Assembly: GCF_022539665.2 (NCBI RefSeq)
Contig: NC_081336.1
Location: 248,001-312,000, forward strand
Reading direction: 5' to 3'
Length of the DNA: 64,000 nt
Source of the DNA: Daphnia carinata
Lineage: Eukaryota > Arthropoda > Branchiopoda > Diplostraca > Daphniidae
Positions 1 to 10,866 of the stretch are shown in pieces. The position numbers and the translations under genes are program-made. Numbering within the stretch: position 1 is the first letter of the stretch; every line of letters begins with the position of its first letter. The notes beneath the pieces are model-generated. The model searched no databases and was not told where the DNA came from. It was given only the letters and a program-made list of their open reading frames with translations.

Positions 1-53
1 TGGCCCTTACTTCCTTCGTCGTCTTGCTCTTTCACATGGCCTTTTTTGGGCAT
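1..53 (-). CDS. N-terminus of an unidentified divergent gene (partial)
   Basis: On the minus strand an ATG at 53 opens a frame that stays open to the window edge, giving a lysine-rich start (MPKKGHVKEQDDEGSKG). It lies only 100 bases from the WBP4 start codon on the other strand, as expected for a head-to-head pair sharing a promoter. Seventeen residues are too few to name a product or to exclude a chance frame. Confidence 0.35.
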   Translation of the reverse strand, partial: MPKKGHVKEQDDEGSKG

Positions 54-152
54 TTGTTTTGGTAACACAGTTTTGGAAATAGCGACTAGATGGTGTGTGA
101 TAAAAGCCATCTATTGTCACGATATACGAACTGCAAATCATCAACAGTCAAA

Positions 153-1562
153 ATGTAAGTGTCATGATGTTAATTTTAATTGGTATACATTCAATAAATA
201 ATAAACACACTTTCATCACTCATTTATTTCATTAGGACGGAATATTGGAAATCATTGCCTAAAAAGTACTGCGATTTTTGTAAATGCTGGATCACAGATA
301 ACAAAGCGGTATCGTAATTTGTCATGTATTTATGAAAGGGATGTTTAAGTCTCACGCGTGCCCTATTATTCTATAGAGTGTTCAGTTCCATGAACGTGGT
401 GAGGGACACAAGGCCCAGGTAGCTCGTCGGCTTACCGAGCTTACCAGGAAGGGTGAAATTGAATATAGACAGCAGCAACAAGTAAACACAGATCTCCAAC
501 GTATGGAGGAAGCTGCAATGCGAGCATATCACAAAGACTTGACAAGTAATCCAGATCTCTCAGCAAGAGTAAGCATTATTGTTTTTTGCACTTATGTACT
601 GTGCTACAATCATGTATTCCAAATTTTTCACAGAACATGGCTAGTCAGCATTCACATGTGGCAAAGGTGATAGAACATGCTGCTGCCAATCCTAAGAGCC
701 TCAAGTCAGGAGAATCTGCTGCACTCCAAGCTGCAGCTAACTATGTCGGGAGTGGACCAGGACCTTCCATGCCACTTTTGCCAGCCCCAAAAGTTTGGCA
801 TGAAGCCCTTTCACCTGAGGGCTATTCATACTACTGGAATGTTGAGACAAATGGTAAGCGAGAACACAAAACAAAAATATTAATAAAAATAAAAGAAACA
901 AAAATTATAGCTATGTATATTTTTCTTTTCACTTTTTCAATTAATTTAACAAAATTGGTCATGACAGAGACTTGCTGGGAGGCCCCTGCTGAGGGCTATG
1001 TTACACTAATGGAACAACAGCTGGAAGAACTGAAAAATGCTACAACCGACACAAAGGAAACATCAGCTGAACCAATAATCACTAAAAAGAAGAAGAAAAA
1101 GAAGAAGAAGAAGGAAATGGAAGAGGAGTATTATGAAGATTATGATGATGAATTTCAAGGAGAAGAACAAGCAGCAGCTGAGACAACACCAGTAAACCCT
1201 TACGGACAATGGGAAACAGTTCAAAAAGCGTAAGACGTCTTCTATTTTATTATTTCCGTTTACTTTCTAGTTTATTATTAACATTTTTTAAATGTTTTTC
1301 CTTTGTACATAGAGCTGAACCTGCACAACCTGTGAATTTACAGTTACCAAAGATTAAGTTCTCTAATGCTGCCAAGGCCGCAGCGGTTGTCGTTCCTGCA
1401 GAACCAAAAATTAGGTTTACTGAGAAAACAGCTGCACCTGCTACCGGACTTATGGGATCGTTAGTCAAGCGGGAGCCGGGCGAATCGGAATTCAAAAAAA
1501 GGAAAATTGGTGAAGAAGGGTCAAAGAAAAACTTAAGGACGAGAGAATCAAATTTTGACTAA
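153..1562 (+). CDS. WBP4: WW domain-binding protein 4 (FBP21-like spliceosomal protein)
   Basis: The inferred coding exons are 153-154, 236-308, 377-568, 634-853, 968-1229 and 1313-1562, giving 332 residues. The start codon is itself split by an intron (AT|G). The N-terminus is a U1-type C2H2 zinc finger (TEYWKSLPKKYCDFCKCW, then FHERGEGH). One WW domain follows (WHEALSPEGYSYYWNVETN, then CWEAP), then a long lysine run and an acidic stretch. NPYGQWE and the closing KIRFTEK...FKKRK...KNLRTR block match the conserved C-terminus of animal WBP4. Family members bind proline-rich spliceosome components in the nucleus. Vertebrate WBP4 has two WW domains and I see only one here. Confidence 0.9.
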
Positions 1563-2644
1563 CAAAAATCCTTTTATCTTGTATCGTTTTAACTTTGCCA
1601 TCAGATGTTCCATTAGCTCTTTTTTCCACGTAATGGTTCAATTGTTTTCGTACATCGCTCATGGTCTACTGGAAAAGCCATTTCAGCCCAATCATATCAA
1701 GATACATTATGATTCATTTCCAATATTGGCCGAATTTGTTCGATCCTTTGACGTTATGAAATAATATCAGACAGTAACAAGTCGTGAAATTGTTAACTGT
1801 ATCGTTTTGGAACAGCGCGTACTGTCCATAATTGAACATTCGGCTTGTTTCGTTCCAAAGAAGCAATCAAGCAAGAACAGAATATTCTAAGCCACCGAAA
1901 AGTGAATTAAAAAGTAAATTCTGTCTATTGGAAACAAATTTCGAATAATTTGGAAGAAAGCTAGCTTTTACTGGGTTTGTTGCAAACAGAAAGAATGAGA
2001 GCTATATTCTAGCAAAGTTTTATGTACGTTTCTGCCTAAAACTACGTTACTTCGAACATCTTGAGGATGCTCCTATTCGCTCACCTGCCGTGACACCTCT
2101 TCATACTCAGCAAAGGTTGCAGAGCTTGGCTCTTATGGAATTTCGATTTCATAAAGGCATCTCAAAGTACAGCATCCTGTACAAAAAGAAAAACGGTGAT
2201 TTAAAGAAAAGTCATGTGTGGGCAGAATATTTCAATTATTTACAATATTAAATAGAGCTACGGGCAGAATTGGCGCTAAACCTCAGTAAGTAGGGTTGGG
2301 TTATTTAAGTCTACATATGGTTTTTTTTGTATAGCTTTTAAACAATCGCTGTTCGTCTTATAGTGCCATTTGTTTATATACGGTAAGTAAAAAAGGATTG
2401 TTTTTCATAACAATATTTAATGGATTGGAAATCTTGGACTGTGGTTTCGTTTTTTAGCATTCCCAGCCTCATATGACCGTCATAAAAAACTGTGTCGTCT
2501 GCTACCTCTGCCAACCAGCAAACTGGTAGTTTTAGGATTTTAGCATTGATTTTTTGGGGACATCATCGAAAAAGTAATAATAATACCCCTTAAGATATTA
2601 TTTTCCCGTAAAGTGTATTCTTTCTTTCGTCGTTATCTTAGGCA
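1563..2644. other. Intergenic stretch, no gene recognised
   Basis: About 1.1 kb between WBP4 and the MICOS gene. No frame with splice signals or recognisable protein was found. It probably holds the WBP4 3' UTR and the promoter of the next gene. Confidence 0.5.
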
Positions 2645-4002
2645 ATGAATTCTTTTATGATGCTGTCTTCGGCAGCGTTTGGACTGCCGGTCGTGCTCGC
2701 AAAAGCTGATGAAGAAAATTCGGATGGAATAAATAATAGTGCAAAAAAAGTGAAAGCCTCATCAATTCCCCTTTATCCTGAACCTGTTAGGTAAGATTGG
2801 AAGTAAAGCTAAATGATTGCTTCATAATTAGTGGAGTTTTTTGTATAGTTGGGAATATACACCAAAACCACCTAATAAATTGGAGGAACTTGTTAAAACA
2901 ACACGGATTCAAGTCACCAATATCAAAGCTGAATACCAACCTATTATAGACAACATCATTCATGTTGTTGATACTGGAAAAGCTCACACAAGCCGTATGC
3001 ACTCACTAAACCTTTTAAGCCATTATTCCAAATGACGTCTTTGTCATCTTTCGTCAACTGTAGAAGCTGTTTGGCGTGTGAGAAATGATACAACCACCAG
3101 GGTCGGGGCTTTGGCCTTGGGAGGAATGGTTACTGGATTGATTGCTGCAAGGAGAAGAGGGTTGTTCAATAAGATTTCATCTTTGTTGATTGGTTTGGGA
3201 GGTAAATCCCATTTTATGGGACAATATTTAAAAAAAAATAACTATGCTGATTAATAAAACCTTGCATTAATACTTGTGGCAGGTACGGGAATGTTATGCT
3301 ATCCGGATCAAACTAAAATTTTAGCGAATGATACCGGCAAATTGGCTCTTAAAAATGCCCGAATTGCTTATCACTTTGTTGTCGGAGGTATAAGATTTTC
3401 GTTGGAATGCCTTTAAGTTTTTTTTTAAATATTTGTGGTATTACCAGCTCGTCCCGCCATCCCAAATGAAAACGGAAAACCTTTCGACCGAGTGGTAGGA
3501 ATGACTACTGAGATTGGTAAATGGGGTTTCAGCCTTTTCCAAAAAATCAATCCTAAGAATGCGGAACATGAAGCCATCACCCCGCGATCGGAGACTTCTG
3601 AATCAGGTAAAGAAGGTCCTGCTGAATCAGAAACCCCAATCCGTGAAGATGCATTGGCAAGTGATGTAATTACTAAACCTAACCCTTCAGCCCAAACGAA
3701 CGAGGACGTGAACACTTTTGCAAACGAACCATCTACTTTGGAATCACACCAATCCCCTGCAAAAGACGACGAGCTTACTCAGTCTGATACCTCCAATTCA
3801 ACCACTTCTCCAGAAAATGCACCTAGTGAGCAAAAAGTTATCATTGAAGATGAAGTTAGAGCACCAGAAGATGACTGGTAGCCTTAAAATTAAAGAATCG
3901 AAGAATGGAGAAGAACCTGCCCCTATAGCAGCAGTGGCTTATGAAGGCGATTTAGGTCAAGGTACATTGGAAGATAAAGAATTGTACACTACTCGCGAAT
4001 AA
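2645..4002 (+). CDS. MICOS complex subunit MIC26/MIC27 (apolipoprotein O family)
   Basis: The inferred exons are 2645-2790, 2849-2994, 3064-3201, 3283-3387, 3448-3825 and 3929-4002 (328 residues). The protein has a hydrophobic N-terminus, the LYP...WEYTPKPPNKLEELVKTTR block, and a glycine-rich double hydrophobic segment (ALALGGMVTGLIAARR, then LLIGLGGTGMLCYP). This is the usual layout of APOO/APOOL proteins, which organise cristae junctions in the mitochondrial inner membrane. The last intron is a choice. Using the GTGAGC donor at 3826 restores a C-terminus ending LYTTRE, like the end of vertebrate APOOL. Reading straight on stops at 3881 (APEDDW). The Ser/Glu/Thr-rich linker before this looks unstructured. 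Confidence 0.85.
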
Positions 4003-4236
4003 GCAGCTGCTATGATTTGCTAGAAAGTTTGTAAAAAACAAAAAATCTTAGCTGGGAATTGTTAATAAATTTGTTAATCATGGATTCAGCATAATGTCTA
4101 AAAAGCCAAAATTTTCGACGATTTAAAATGCAGCCATACAACTAGCTAGGAGAGGCTTCGGAGTATCTTATTTTTGAAGACGTCTAGCAAGTAAATAAAC
4201 ATTTGCCATTTCGATACTTCCCTTCCCGCTTTCCCT

Positions 4237-5218
4237 ATGATTTCCAAAAAATTCTTTCCGTTTGCAATTCATAGAGGTTTTTGCTGTGTTCCCCCATTCA
4301 CTGCATGTGAGCTATTTTCACAGGAAAGAAAAAAATCATTGCAAGATAAAGTATCCAAGTTGCATAGGGCACGATCCTCTTCGATTCGTGGTGTAGTCGA
4401 TGGAGATAAAATAGGACTATTGAAACGTGCTGCAGTTTTAGTTCCTTTAGTTTTGGTCAATGACCAATCATGGTATAAAAGCCATAAAAAGGCATTGGAT
4501 TGCACAAAGTTGTGACTCTGCTATTATTTATAAATATTTCAGCCTGCTCTATACAGCTAGATCATCTAATTTGAGATCCCACGGGGGGGAAATAAGCTTC
4601 CCTGGTGGAAAATTTGACAGTGTGGACAAAAACGCTGAAGGTGCTGCCCTGCGAGAAACGGAAGAAGAACTGGGCTTAAACAGAGATCTATTTGAGATTT
4701 GGGCACAATTACCATCTCTACAGGGGAGAGATGGCAAAACAGCTATTACACCAGTTATTGCTTTATTGAAGGTATGTATACACATATGCATTAAGTTCAT
4801 ATTAAATAACGGATTTTTATTAAAACCTGTTGGGGGAAGCCTACAGATGTAAAAAGAATACAAAAAAGGCGCTCACTACACCTTATAAAAAAATTACACC
4901 TGATAAAAAAAATCCTCTTTTGCGTAGGAACCGTTGATTCTATCCAGCTTGAAGCCAAATCCTGAAGAAGTTTCAAACACCGTCATTTGCACTGTAGCTG
5001 AGCTGTGTGAGGAGAAAAATCAAGCCTTCACCCAGTTCATGGCTGGATACACATTGCCAGTTTATTTTGGCCAGCAGACCAATGACAATTGTCATCCAAA
5101 GATATGGGGCTTGACTGCCATCATCACCCACTTAACTCTTAGTGCTCTAATACCAGATGTGTACAAATTGAAACTACCGTTCGTCAAAAGAATCTGTAGG
5201 ATTTCGAGTGATAAGTGA
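4237..5218 (+). CDS. NUDT8: Nudix hydrolase, NUDT8-like (probable CoA diphosphatase)
   Basis: Exons 4237-4472, 4543-4771 and 4928-5218 give 251 residues in one frame. The Nudix box is intact: GGKFDSVDKNAEGAALRETEEELGL fits GX5EX7REUXEEXGU, and the preceding SHGGEISFP is typical of the CoA-diphosphatase subgroup. The C-terminal part (YTLPVYFG...IWGLTAIITHLTL) resembles vertebrate NUDT8. The first ~40 residues are poor in acidic residues and could be a mitochondrial presequence. The known family reaction is cleavage of CoA and related nucleoside diphosphate compounds. The substrate here is inferred from the family. Confidence 0.85.
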
Positions 5219-5623
5219 AAAAGGCAGGCAGAGAGTAATCGTTAGTAAAATTTATCGAGTTAAAACTGAAAAAAAAAGCCTTCCTTGAATATACTGCCTA
5301 CCATTTAAGTGTAGTAAAATATCGCAATCCAACTTTTCGTAAAAGTCAGCCATCAAGCTGTGGCAGTTTTGAAATTAGGCGCTTCGCTAAATGCCACCCT
5401 AACGGCCAAAACAACAACTAGATGGCGTTCAGGCGGATCGTGTCGGGGCGTTTATCGATCTGAATTCTGCAAGGCTGGCAGGTGTGTATTAGGTGTCATT
5501 CTCAGTCGCTAGATACTTCCTCATTGTTGCCCAACAATCTTCTTGTTAAACAGTAAGTATGTTAGGTTGCTTTGCAAAAAGTACATTTCCCATTAACTTA
5601 CAAAACGTAACACATTAGGAACG
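5219..5623. promoter_or_regulatory. Intergenic region upstream of clathrin light chain
   Basis: About 400 bases without a gene. Near 5418-5436 lies an isolated ACTAGATGGCGTT, which fits the CTCF-type core CCANNAGRKGGCR apart from its first bases. No TATA box was seen. This probably includes the promoter and 5' UTR of the light-chain gene. Confidence 0.35.
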
Positions 5624-6705
5624 ATGGACGCGTTTGGCGATGACTTCACGGGAATGTCGGAAGTTGCCGAAGTTGATCCGGCTGCTGAGTTTCTAGCGAG
5701 AGAACACGATCAGTTAGCTGGATTAGAAGATCTCATACCCGCAGTATCACAACCAGAACCGGTGGAAGCTATTCAAGGTAGATCAGTGTTACTTCTTTTA
5801 TGTGATGAACTCTTTCATTGTTGTCGTGTTTAGAAACATTTTGACTTGATAATTTGAATGCCATTAGAATTGACAGTTTGATTGCGTTTAGATGATTTCA
5901 TGACCGAAAATGCATTTGAAGTCCAAGCTAGCGAAGAGGCTATTAACTTTGGTGGGGATGCCTTTTCCGAAGTTGAAGTTGACCATGGTGGGATAATTAA
6001 CAGTGAGATGATTGATCAAGGATTGTTTTTTAATTTTTGAAGTTTCAGGATTAAGCAATCAACTTTCTGGTATGGGTTTGAAAGAGAATGGCTATGCACC
6101 TCAAATGAGTAATTCTGTTCCACGAGAGGAGCCGGAAAAAATACGTAAATGGAGAGAGGAACAAAAATTACGCTTGGAAAGAAAAGGTACTGTTTGATAG
6201 TCTTAGAAATATATTTACAGTATGTTAATCAATATGTTGCTGAGAAGACGAGGAAGAAGAACGAAAAAAGAAGGAAATGAAGGAAGCGGCTAAGAAAGAG
6301 CTAGAAGAATGGTACAAACATCACAAGGAAGCTATTGATAAAACCCGTTCCGCCAATAGGTTAGTACTCGTTAATATTTCCTATAGCTATTCTTTGCTTT
6401 ATCCTGTTTATCTTTTAATGCAACCTATGATTTAAGGGAGGCGGCAATGTAAGTTGTTGACTGTGCAATGGCTTTTCCTTATTCTCTACCGCACATATAC
6501 ATTATTCTTTTTCCCTCACAGAAATGCCGAAAAGGAGCTAATTGGCACACCAACAGAGATAGAGCCCGGTCAAGAATGGGAACGAATTGCTAAACTTTGT
6601 GATTTTAATCCAAAGGCCAGCCGAAACAACAAAGATGTCTCTCGTATGCGTTCCATTATTCTTCAACTGAAACAAAATCCGACTGTCACTGCCGTTGGGC
6701 ATTAA
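5624..6705 (+). CDS. Clc: Clathrin light chain
   Basis: Exons 5624-5777, 5892-5987 (or to 6002), 6049-6186, 6248-6359, an optional 12-base exon 6437-6448, and 6522-6705 give about 227-236 residues. The acidic N-terminus contains the Hsc70/Hip1R-type region (AAEFLAREHDQLAGLED). A charged coiled coil follows (REEPEKIRKWREEQKLRLERKDEEEERKK, read as separate exons) and binds the heavy chain. The C-terminus EWERIAKLCDFNPK...DVSRMRSIILQLKQNP is the family signature. It coats endocytic and Golgi vesicles. An AATAAA at 6782-6787 probably ends the transcript. Confidence 0.95.
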
Positions 6706-6859
6706 ACTTTTTCACGTTTTTATACCACTCATTATCAGTTTTGTTGAAGAAGTTTAGAAATTCATCTTTCCCATTTCCAACAATAAATGTTTTAGTCTTA
6801 TAAGGAATAAACTAAGCTAAACTACCAGTAATTTATTCTTTTATAACTTGTACAATGGA

Positions 6860-7346
6860 TTAGAAACCCCCTTGTTGCTGGAGCATTTGGGCAAATCGTT
6901 GTGCACATAACAAGTTCAAATCAATAAATCTGTTTACACAGTTAACTATACATGTTTCGGTCTTGCTATCCAATCTGCTGCTGGGCTTGTCGATGCACGT
7001 CTCCCAGCAAATATCATTGAACTTATTTATCTGTAGAGAATGAAGACGAATAAGAATTGATTTACTAATGCAATAGTAAGGCTAATACTTGTTCTTGAAA
7101 TTGTGCCCTTTGTTGTTCTCGCATGAGGTGTCTCTGTAATAAATAAAATCAAGAAGTGATATTTTTTTTTTTTTTTTTTTTTTTTTACAAAATTCCAAGT
7201 TATACCTGGAGTTCTGCATCATCAGATGCAGACGAAGATTCACTGAAGTTTATAGGACTGCTAGGCATGACATCATGAGTTCCAGAATCAAGCTCTACAG
7301 AATATGCAGGTTCAGGTTCTGACTTCTTAGCACCAAAGCCAAACAT
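6860..7346 (-). CDS. Tim8: Mitochondrial import inner membrane translocase subunit Tim8
   Basis: On the minus strand the exons are 7206-7346, 7089-7133 and 6860-7030 (118 residues). Twin CX3C motifs are visible (CWETC and CIVNC), and the tail FIDLNLLCAQRFAQMLQ is typical of Tim8. Family members form the Tim8-Tim13 chaperone hexamer of the intermembrane space. The N-terminal ~45 residues (MFGFGAKKSEPE...SDDAELQ) are longer than in most Tim8 proteins. The gene converges on clathrin light chain with about 150 bases between stop codons. Confidence 0.9.
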
Positions 7347-7823
7347 TTCTCTGTAGCGAAAAAAAAATCCAATGTGACTGATGTTATTATATGTAAATAT
7401 AAATACCAGTTCACATGACTGGTGTTCTTTAGAAGCCAAAAGATAAGCGTACTTCACAGTTTATTTTCTTGTAGATCCTGGATACAATGTGGTCAGATTC
7501 TCATACAAGTCCAATCAACTAAAGTTATTATAGTTCACGTAAAGAACGAGTGCGAGCAAATTAATACGTAGGTTTTCTACGAAGTATGTAATTGTCGGGA
7601 ATATAATCCTTCCTCTTCACGCGTGTATCATTTGTTTCTAAGCGTAAGCTTCGTCTGCAAGGGAAAGAAATTTGAACGTTGTCATAACTTCAAATCTTAG
7701 ACTTTAATGATTGATTTTGTGTATATGTTATGGAATGGGAGCTTGTAGGTAGAGCTACATTTATTTTCTACAGAAAATATCTGAATACATTTTTGTATTG
7801 TGCTTATGGCAATGAACGCAAAA

Positions 7824-10310
7824 TTAAAATTCTTCAGGGTCAATTTCCATGCTGGATCTGTCATTATCGTCGTCTGCATCTAAGATGTGATTATTTCTGA
7901 GAAATTCATCCTGCTCAATTCTTGTCACGAGAACTTTTTCTATTCTGCTTTGCCGCTCGTTGACGCTGATCTGTCGTCCTGTTTGCTCTGTGTCAATTTC
8001 CAATTCTACTTTCCTACGAAGTTCCTTGATTTGCCGTTCCTTCACCTGATCAAGAAAAGCGTACTCTTTCTTGATCTGAGCTGCTCGCTGTTCGATACGT
8101 TGAATGACCGACTCCTTCTCAGTGACGATCATTTCTATGATGGCCTCGGAATCTTTGGTGCAATCGCCTAGCAAATTTCGCCTTTCAACTTCGGCTATTT
8201 TGGGGTCAGTGACAATGAGTTTGCTCAAACTCGATACACGAGGCATGATGAACTTGTCAGAGACATTAACATAAGTTGTAGCCATGTTGTTAACAAAAGA
8301 CGAAGCTTGTGTGGCCTTGATGGCCTTGGCGTACAACTGATCGATAACAAGTTCCTTGTGGATATTTCTCAATTTCAAACTAGTTGTATCGATGTGATTT
8401 GCAAAATCTTCTATACTCTTGGCTGCGACGGTTTCCACGATGTTAGCAATCTTCTGAAAAAACATAACCAGTTGGGTCCAGTGTTGTCTCAGGATAGCTA
8501 ACTTCTCAATACCCTTTTCTAAGGCTTTGATAATTTCATCATAACGAATCTCGTCCAATTTCAGATTTTGCTGTTCAGACAACAGCTTGATGACTTCTCT
8601 GTTATTTTCAATCATCTGCTCTCTAGTTCTCTCCATTGCCTGGCGAGTACTCAACAATGTTGCCTGAGCCATATCAGCCCGATTTTGGCAGGATGCGAGA
8701 GCCTGTTGACTAGCCAAACCTTTGGAGTTGGCTTGCTGACGACCGCGTGAAAAGAGCGGCGTATTATTAGGTATGGCTTGCTTATATCGCATTAGGAAAT
8801 CCTTCATTTTGTGGACCGATTTCCGGAACTCTAAACCGGCATTTTTCCCGATATTTTCAAGGTCAGTTTGTCGGTTTTTATTGAAAATTTCGTTGGTAAT
8901 ATTTTCAGGTTTCTGCTGACGAGCGAGCTGTGCAAGTTCTGTGACTATTAGCAAACCTCGCTCAACGGTTTCTGCTAATGGTGGGCACATCTCGACATCA
9001 GAAGCGATTGCATCTAATTTTGATTTGTCGCTATCGGGATTGTAGCGGCCTTTGGATGAATCGATCGACGCCAATTGCTTGTAGTTGTTACGCAACTGTT
9101 TTGCAAGAATAGATGTCAGTTAGGACACGCAACTTTAGCAAGTTTGTAATTGTATTTCACCTCAGTGACCAACGTGTCCAATTTAATGATACTATTCCGT
9201 TTTTGAATAATACAGGGATCCCAATCGATGTCAGTGGTGAGCGCTGATTCTGACGTTCCAGTCAATTGCTGAATGGTTGACTCGGCTGCCACTGATGATC
9301 CGCCCATCGAATGGGCTCGATTCCCTCCATTAAGAAGACCACCAACTGTCCCGATGGATTGCAAGGTCGAAGTTAACATATCGCCTACGTTTTGGACAAA
9401 GTCCATACCAATCATTTCCCACCCACTTGGCATATCCTTCAAGGCTTTTCTCATGTCCTCTTCAGCTCGATCCATAAGAGCCACATCTCTAGCTATGGAC
9501 GAATTCAACTGATCAACCAACTGCTGGAAAGATGTCAGAGTCAAATTGACAGTTTTCTGTTCCCGTACGGCTTTTTCTAAGTTGGCCTCCTGAAGGCTTT
9601 TTTCACTGGTGCACATTTCAAGAACCTCTGCTGTCAAGTTCATGACATGCTCAAACTGCCACACGACGGCTTTCGACAAAATAACACTGGACTTGGCAGC
9701 CTCTCTGATACGAAACATGGGTGCTGGAAGGTAATCAGCCACCAACTCTTCGTCGCCCTGCACCAGGATCCCTGTGGCCTCTTTCATGTAGCCGGGAACG
9801 TCGGCTGTCAGCAAGCGGATCTTGTCCATGTTGTTGTGGGCCACCATGAAGGCCCGCTGGCCCTCGTTAGCAATCTGGACTAGTGTGGCTCTGAAACTCT
9901 TTGGATATTTGACGTAGAGAATGGATCCTCTGTTCGGCAGTTGTCCGTCGATGGGGAAATCTCTCGTCTGAGTCGACATGATCATCAAATCGCCGAGCAA
10001 TCCGATGCTGAGTGGTGCGGGAGAGAGCAAATGCTCCCAGCCCATCTCAGCACTCAGTTGGTTTCTAAAATCTTCATCGACTGCTTCCTTGCTGGACACG
10101 GCATTGCTGGCGGACAATAACTTTGATTTTGGAACTGTGACGCTGTACTGGAAACCACCAGCCTCGGTATGTTTCTTTCCTTTAATTAATATGAAATTAA
10201 CTTTCGAATTGAAATGGATACCTTTTAAATTTAGTCTTACCGGTTCTTTGTGAAGAAACGAATCCGAAGACCAGTAGAAATCGTAAAACGAGCTGCAGCC
10301 GAATGTTCAT
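7824..10310 (-). CDS. Large secreted helix-rich protein, unrecognised family, copy A
   Basis: Minus-strand exons 10241-10310, 9161-10134 and 7824-9095 give 771 residues. A clear signal peptide (MNIRLQLVLRFLLVFGFVSS) selects the start at 10310 over an in-frame ATG at 10382. The second intron (9096-9160, 65 bases) has a CTAAC branch site and restores exact length agreement with copy B from DPCI to KGxYN. The rest looks almost all helical: a conserved MGWEHLLSP...DFPIDGQLPNRG block, a glycine/serine linker after FVQNVGDMLTS, then long amphipathic helices and a charged coiled coil near the end (VKERQIKELRRKVELEI). I do not recognise the family. The layout loosely recalls helical membrane-active or cytolysin-like proteins, but I see no diagnostic motif. 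Confidence 0.8.
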
Positions 10311-10382
10311 TTTGTGGCGTAACAACTTGTCAATTTCAAGTAGATGCCGATCATCTGACGAGACCCAAGCCAAGAGATTCAA

Positions 10383-10390
10383 CTTTTATA
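10383..10390 (-). promoter_or_regulatory. TATA box of helix-rich gene copy A
   Basis: On the minus strand the sequence reads TATAAAAG about 73 bases upstream of the ATG at 10310. The spacing leaves room for a short 5' UTR. A TATA promoter suggests tightly regulated rather than housekeeping expression. Confidence 0.6.
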
Positions 10391-10793
10391 CTGCCCAGTT
10401 GATTGGATATTCGACAATTACTAGAAAAAGGAACTCGTGTTTATCGCCTTGACATAAAAAAAAATTAACAACGCAGTTAAGGGGTGAACTGATAACACTT
10501 GTGAAAAAACCCACCAAACGCATCACGAAACTTGTTTGCTGACTTCGATGACCCTGCTGCCGTTTAGTGAGTCTCAGCAAATTCGAGGAAATGTCTTAAT
10601 TAAGCGTGGCAGTGTTTGTTTTCAAGTCACGTTCATCTGCGACACACAGTACGATTAATTTTATTTTTCTTCATAACTAGTTTCTTACGATAAGCTTGTG
10701 TTACACTAAACGAATAGATACGTGTCTTTTTTTGTTTAACAAATTGTTTAGGTTTAAATTCCATGAGCAGTCATGGGCGACTGGACTTTTGCA

Positions 10794-10800
10794 TATAAAT
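10794..10800 (+). promoter_or_regulatory. TATA box of helix-rich gene copy B
   Basis: TATAAAT lies 67 bases upstream of the copy B start codon, with a TCACAC initiator-like sequence about 30 bases downstream. It mirrors the TATA box of copy A; the two start codons are about 556 bases apart. Confidence 0.55.
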
Positions 10801-10866
10801 TTGGACGATAGTTCATTTTGCTCACACATAAGAAAAGGAAACCCAATCATTTGGAACCTCTTGGCA

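Noticed and set aside
586-1233. Long continuous open frame covering WBP4 exons 4 and 5
   Set aside because: It reads through an intron (854-967) with good splice sites. The intronic part is AT-rich and would interrupt the WW domain.
9096-9160. Apparent frameshift splitting helix-rich gene copy A into two frames
   Set aside because: A normal 65-base intron with GTGAAA donor, CTAAC branch site and AAACAG acceptor joins the frames and gives exactly the length of copy B, so no disruption is needed.
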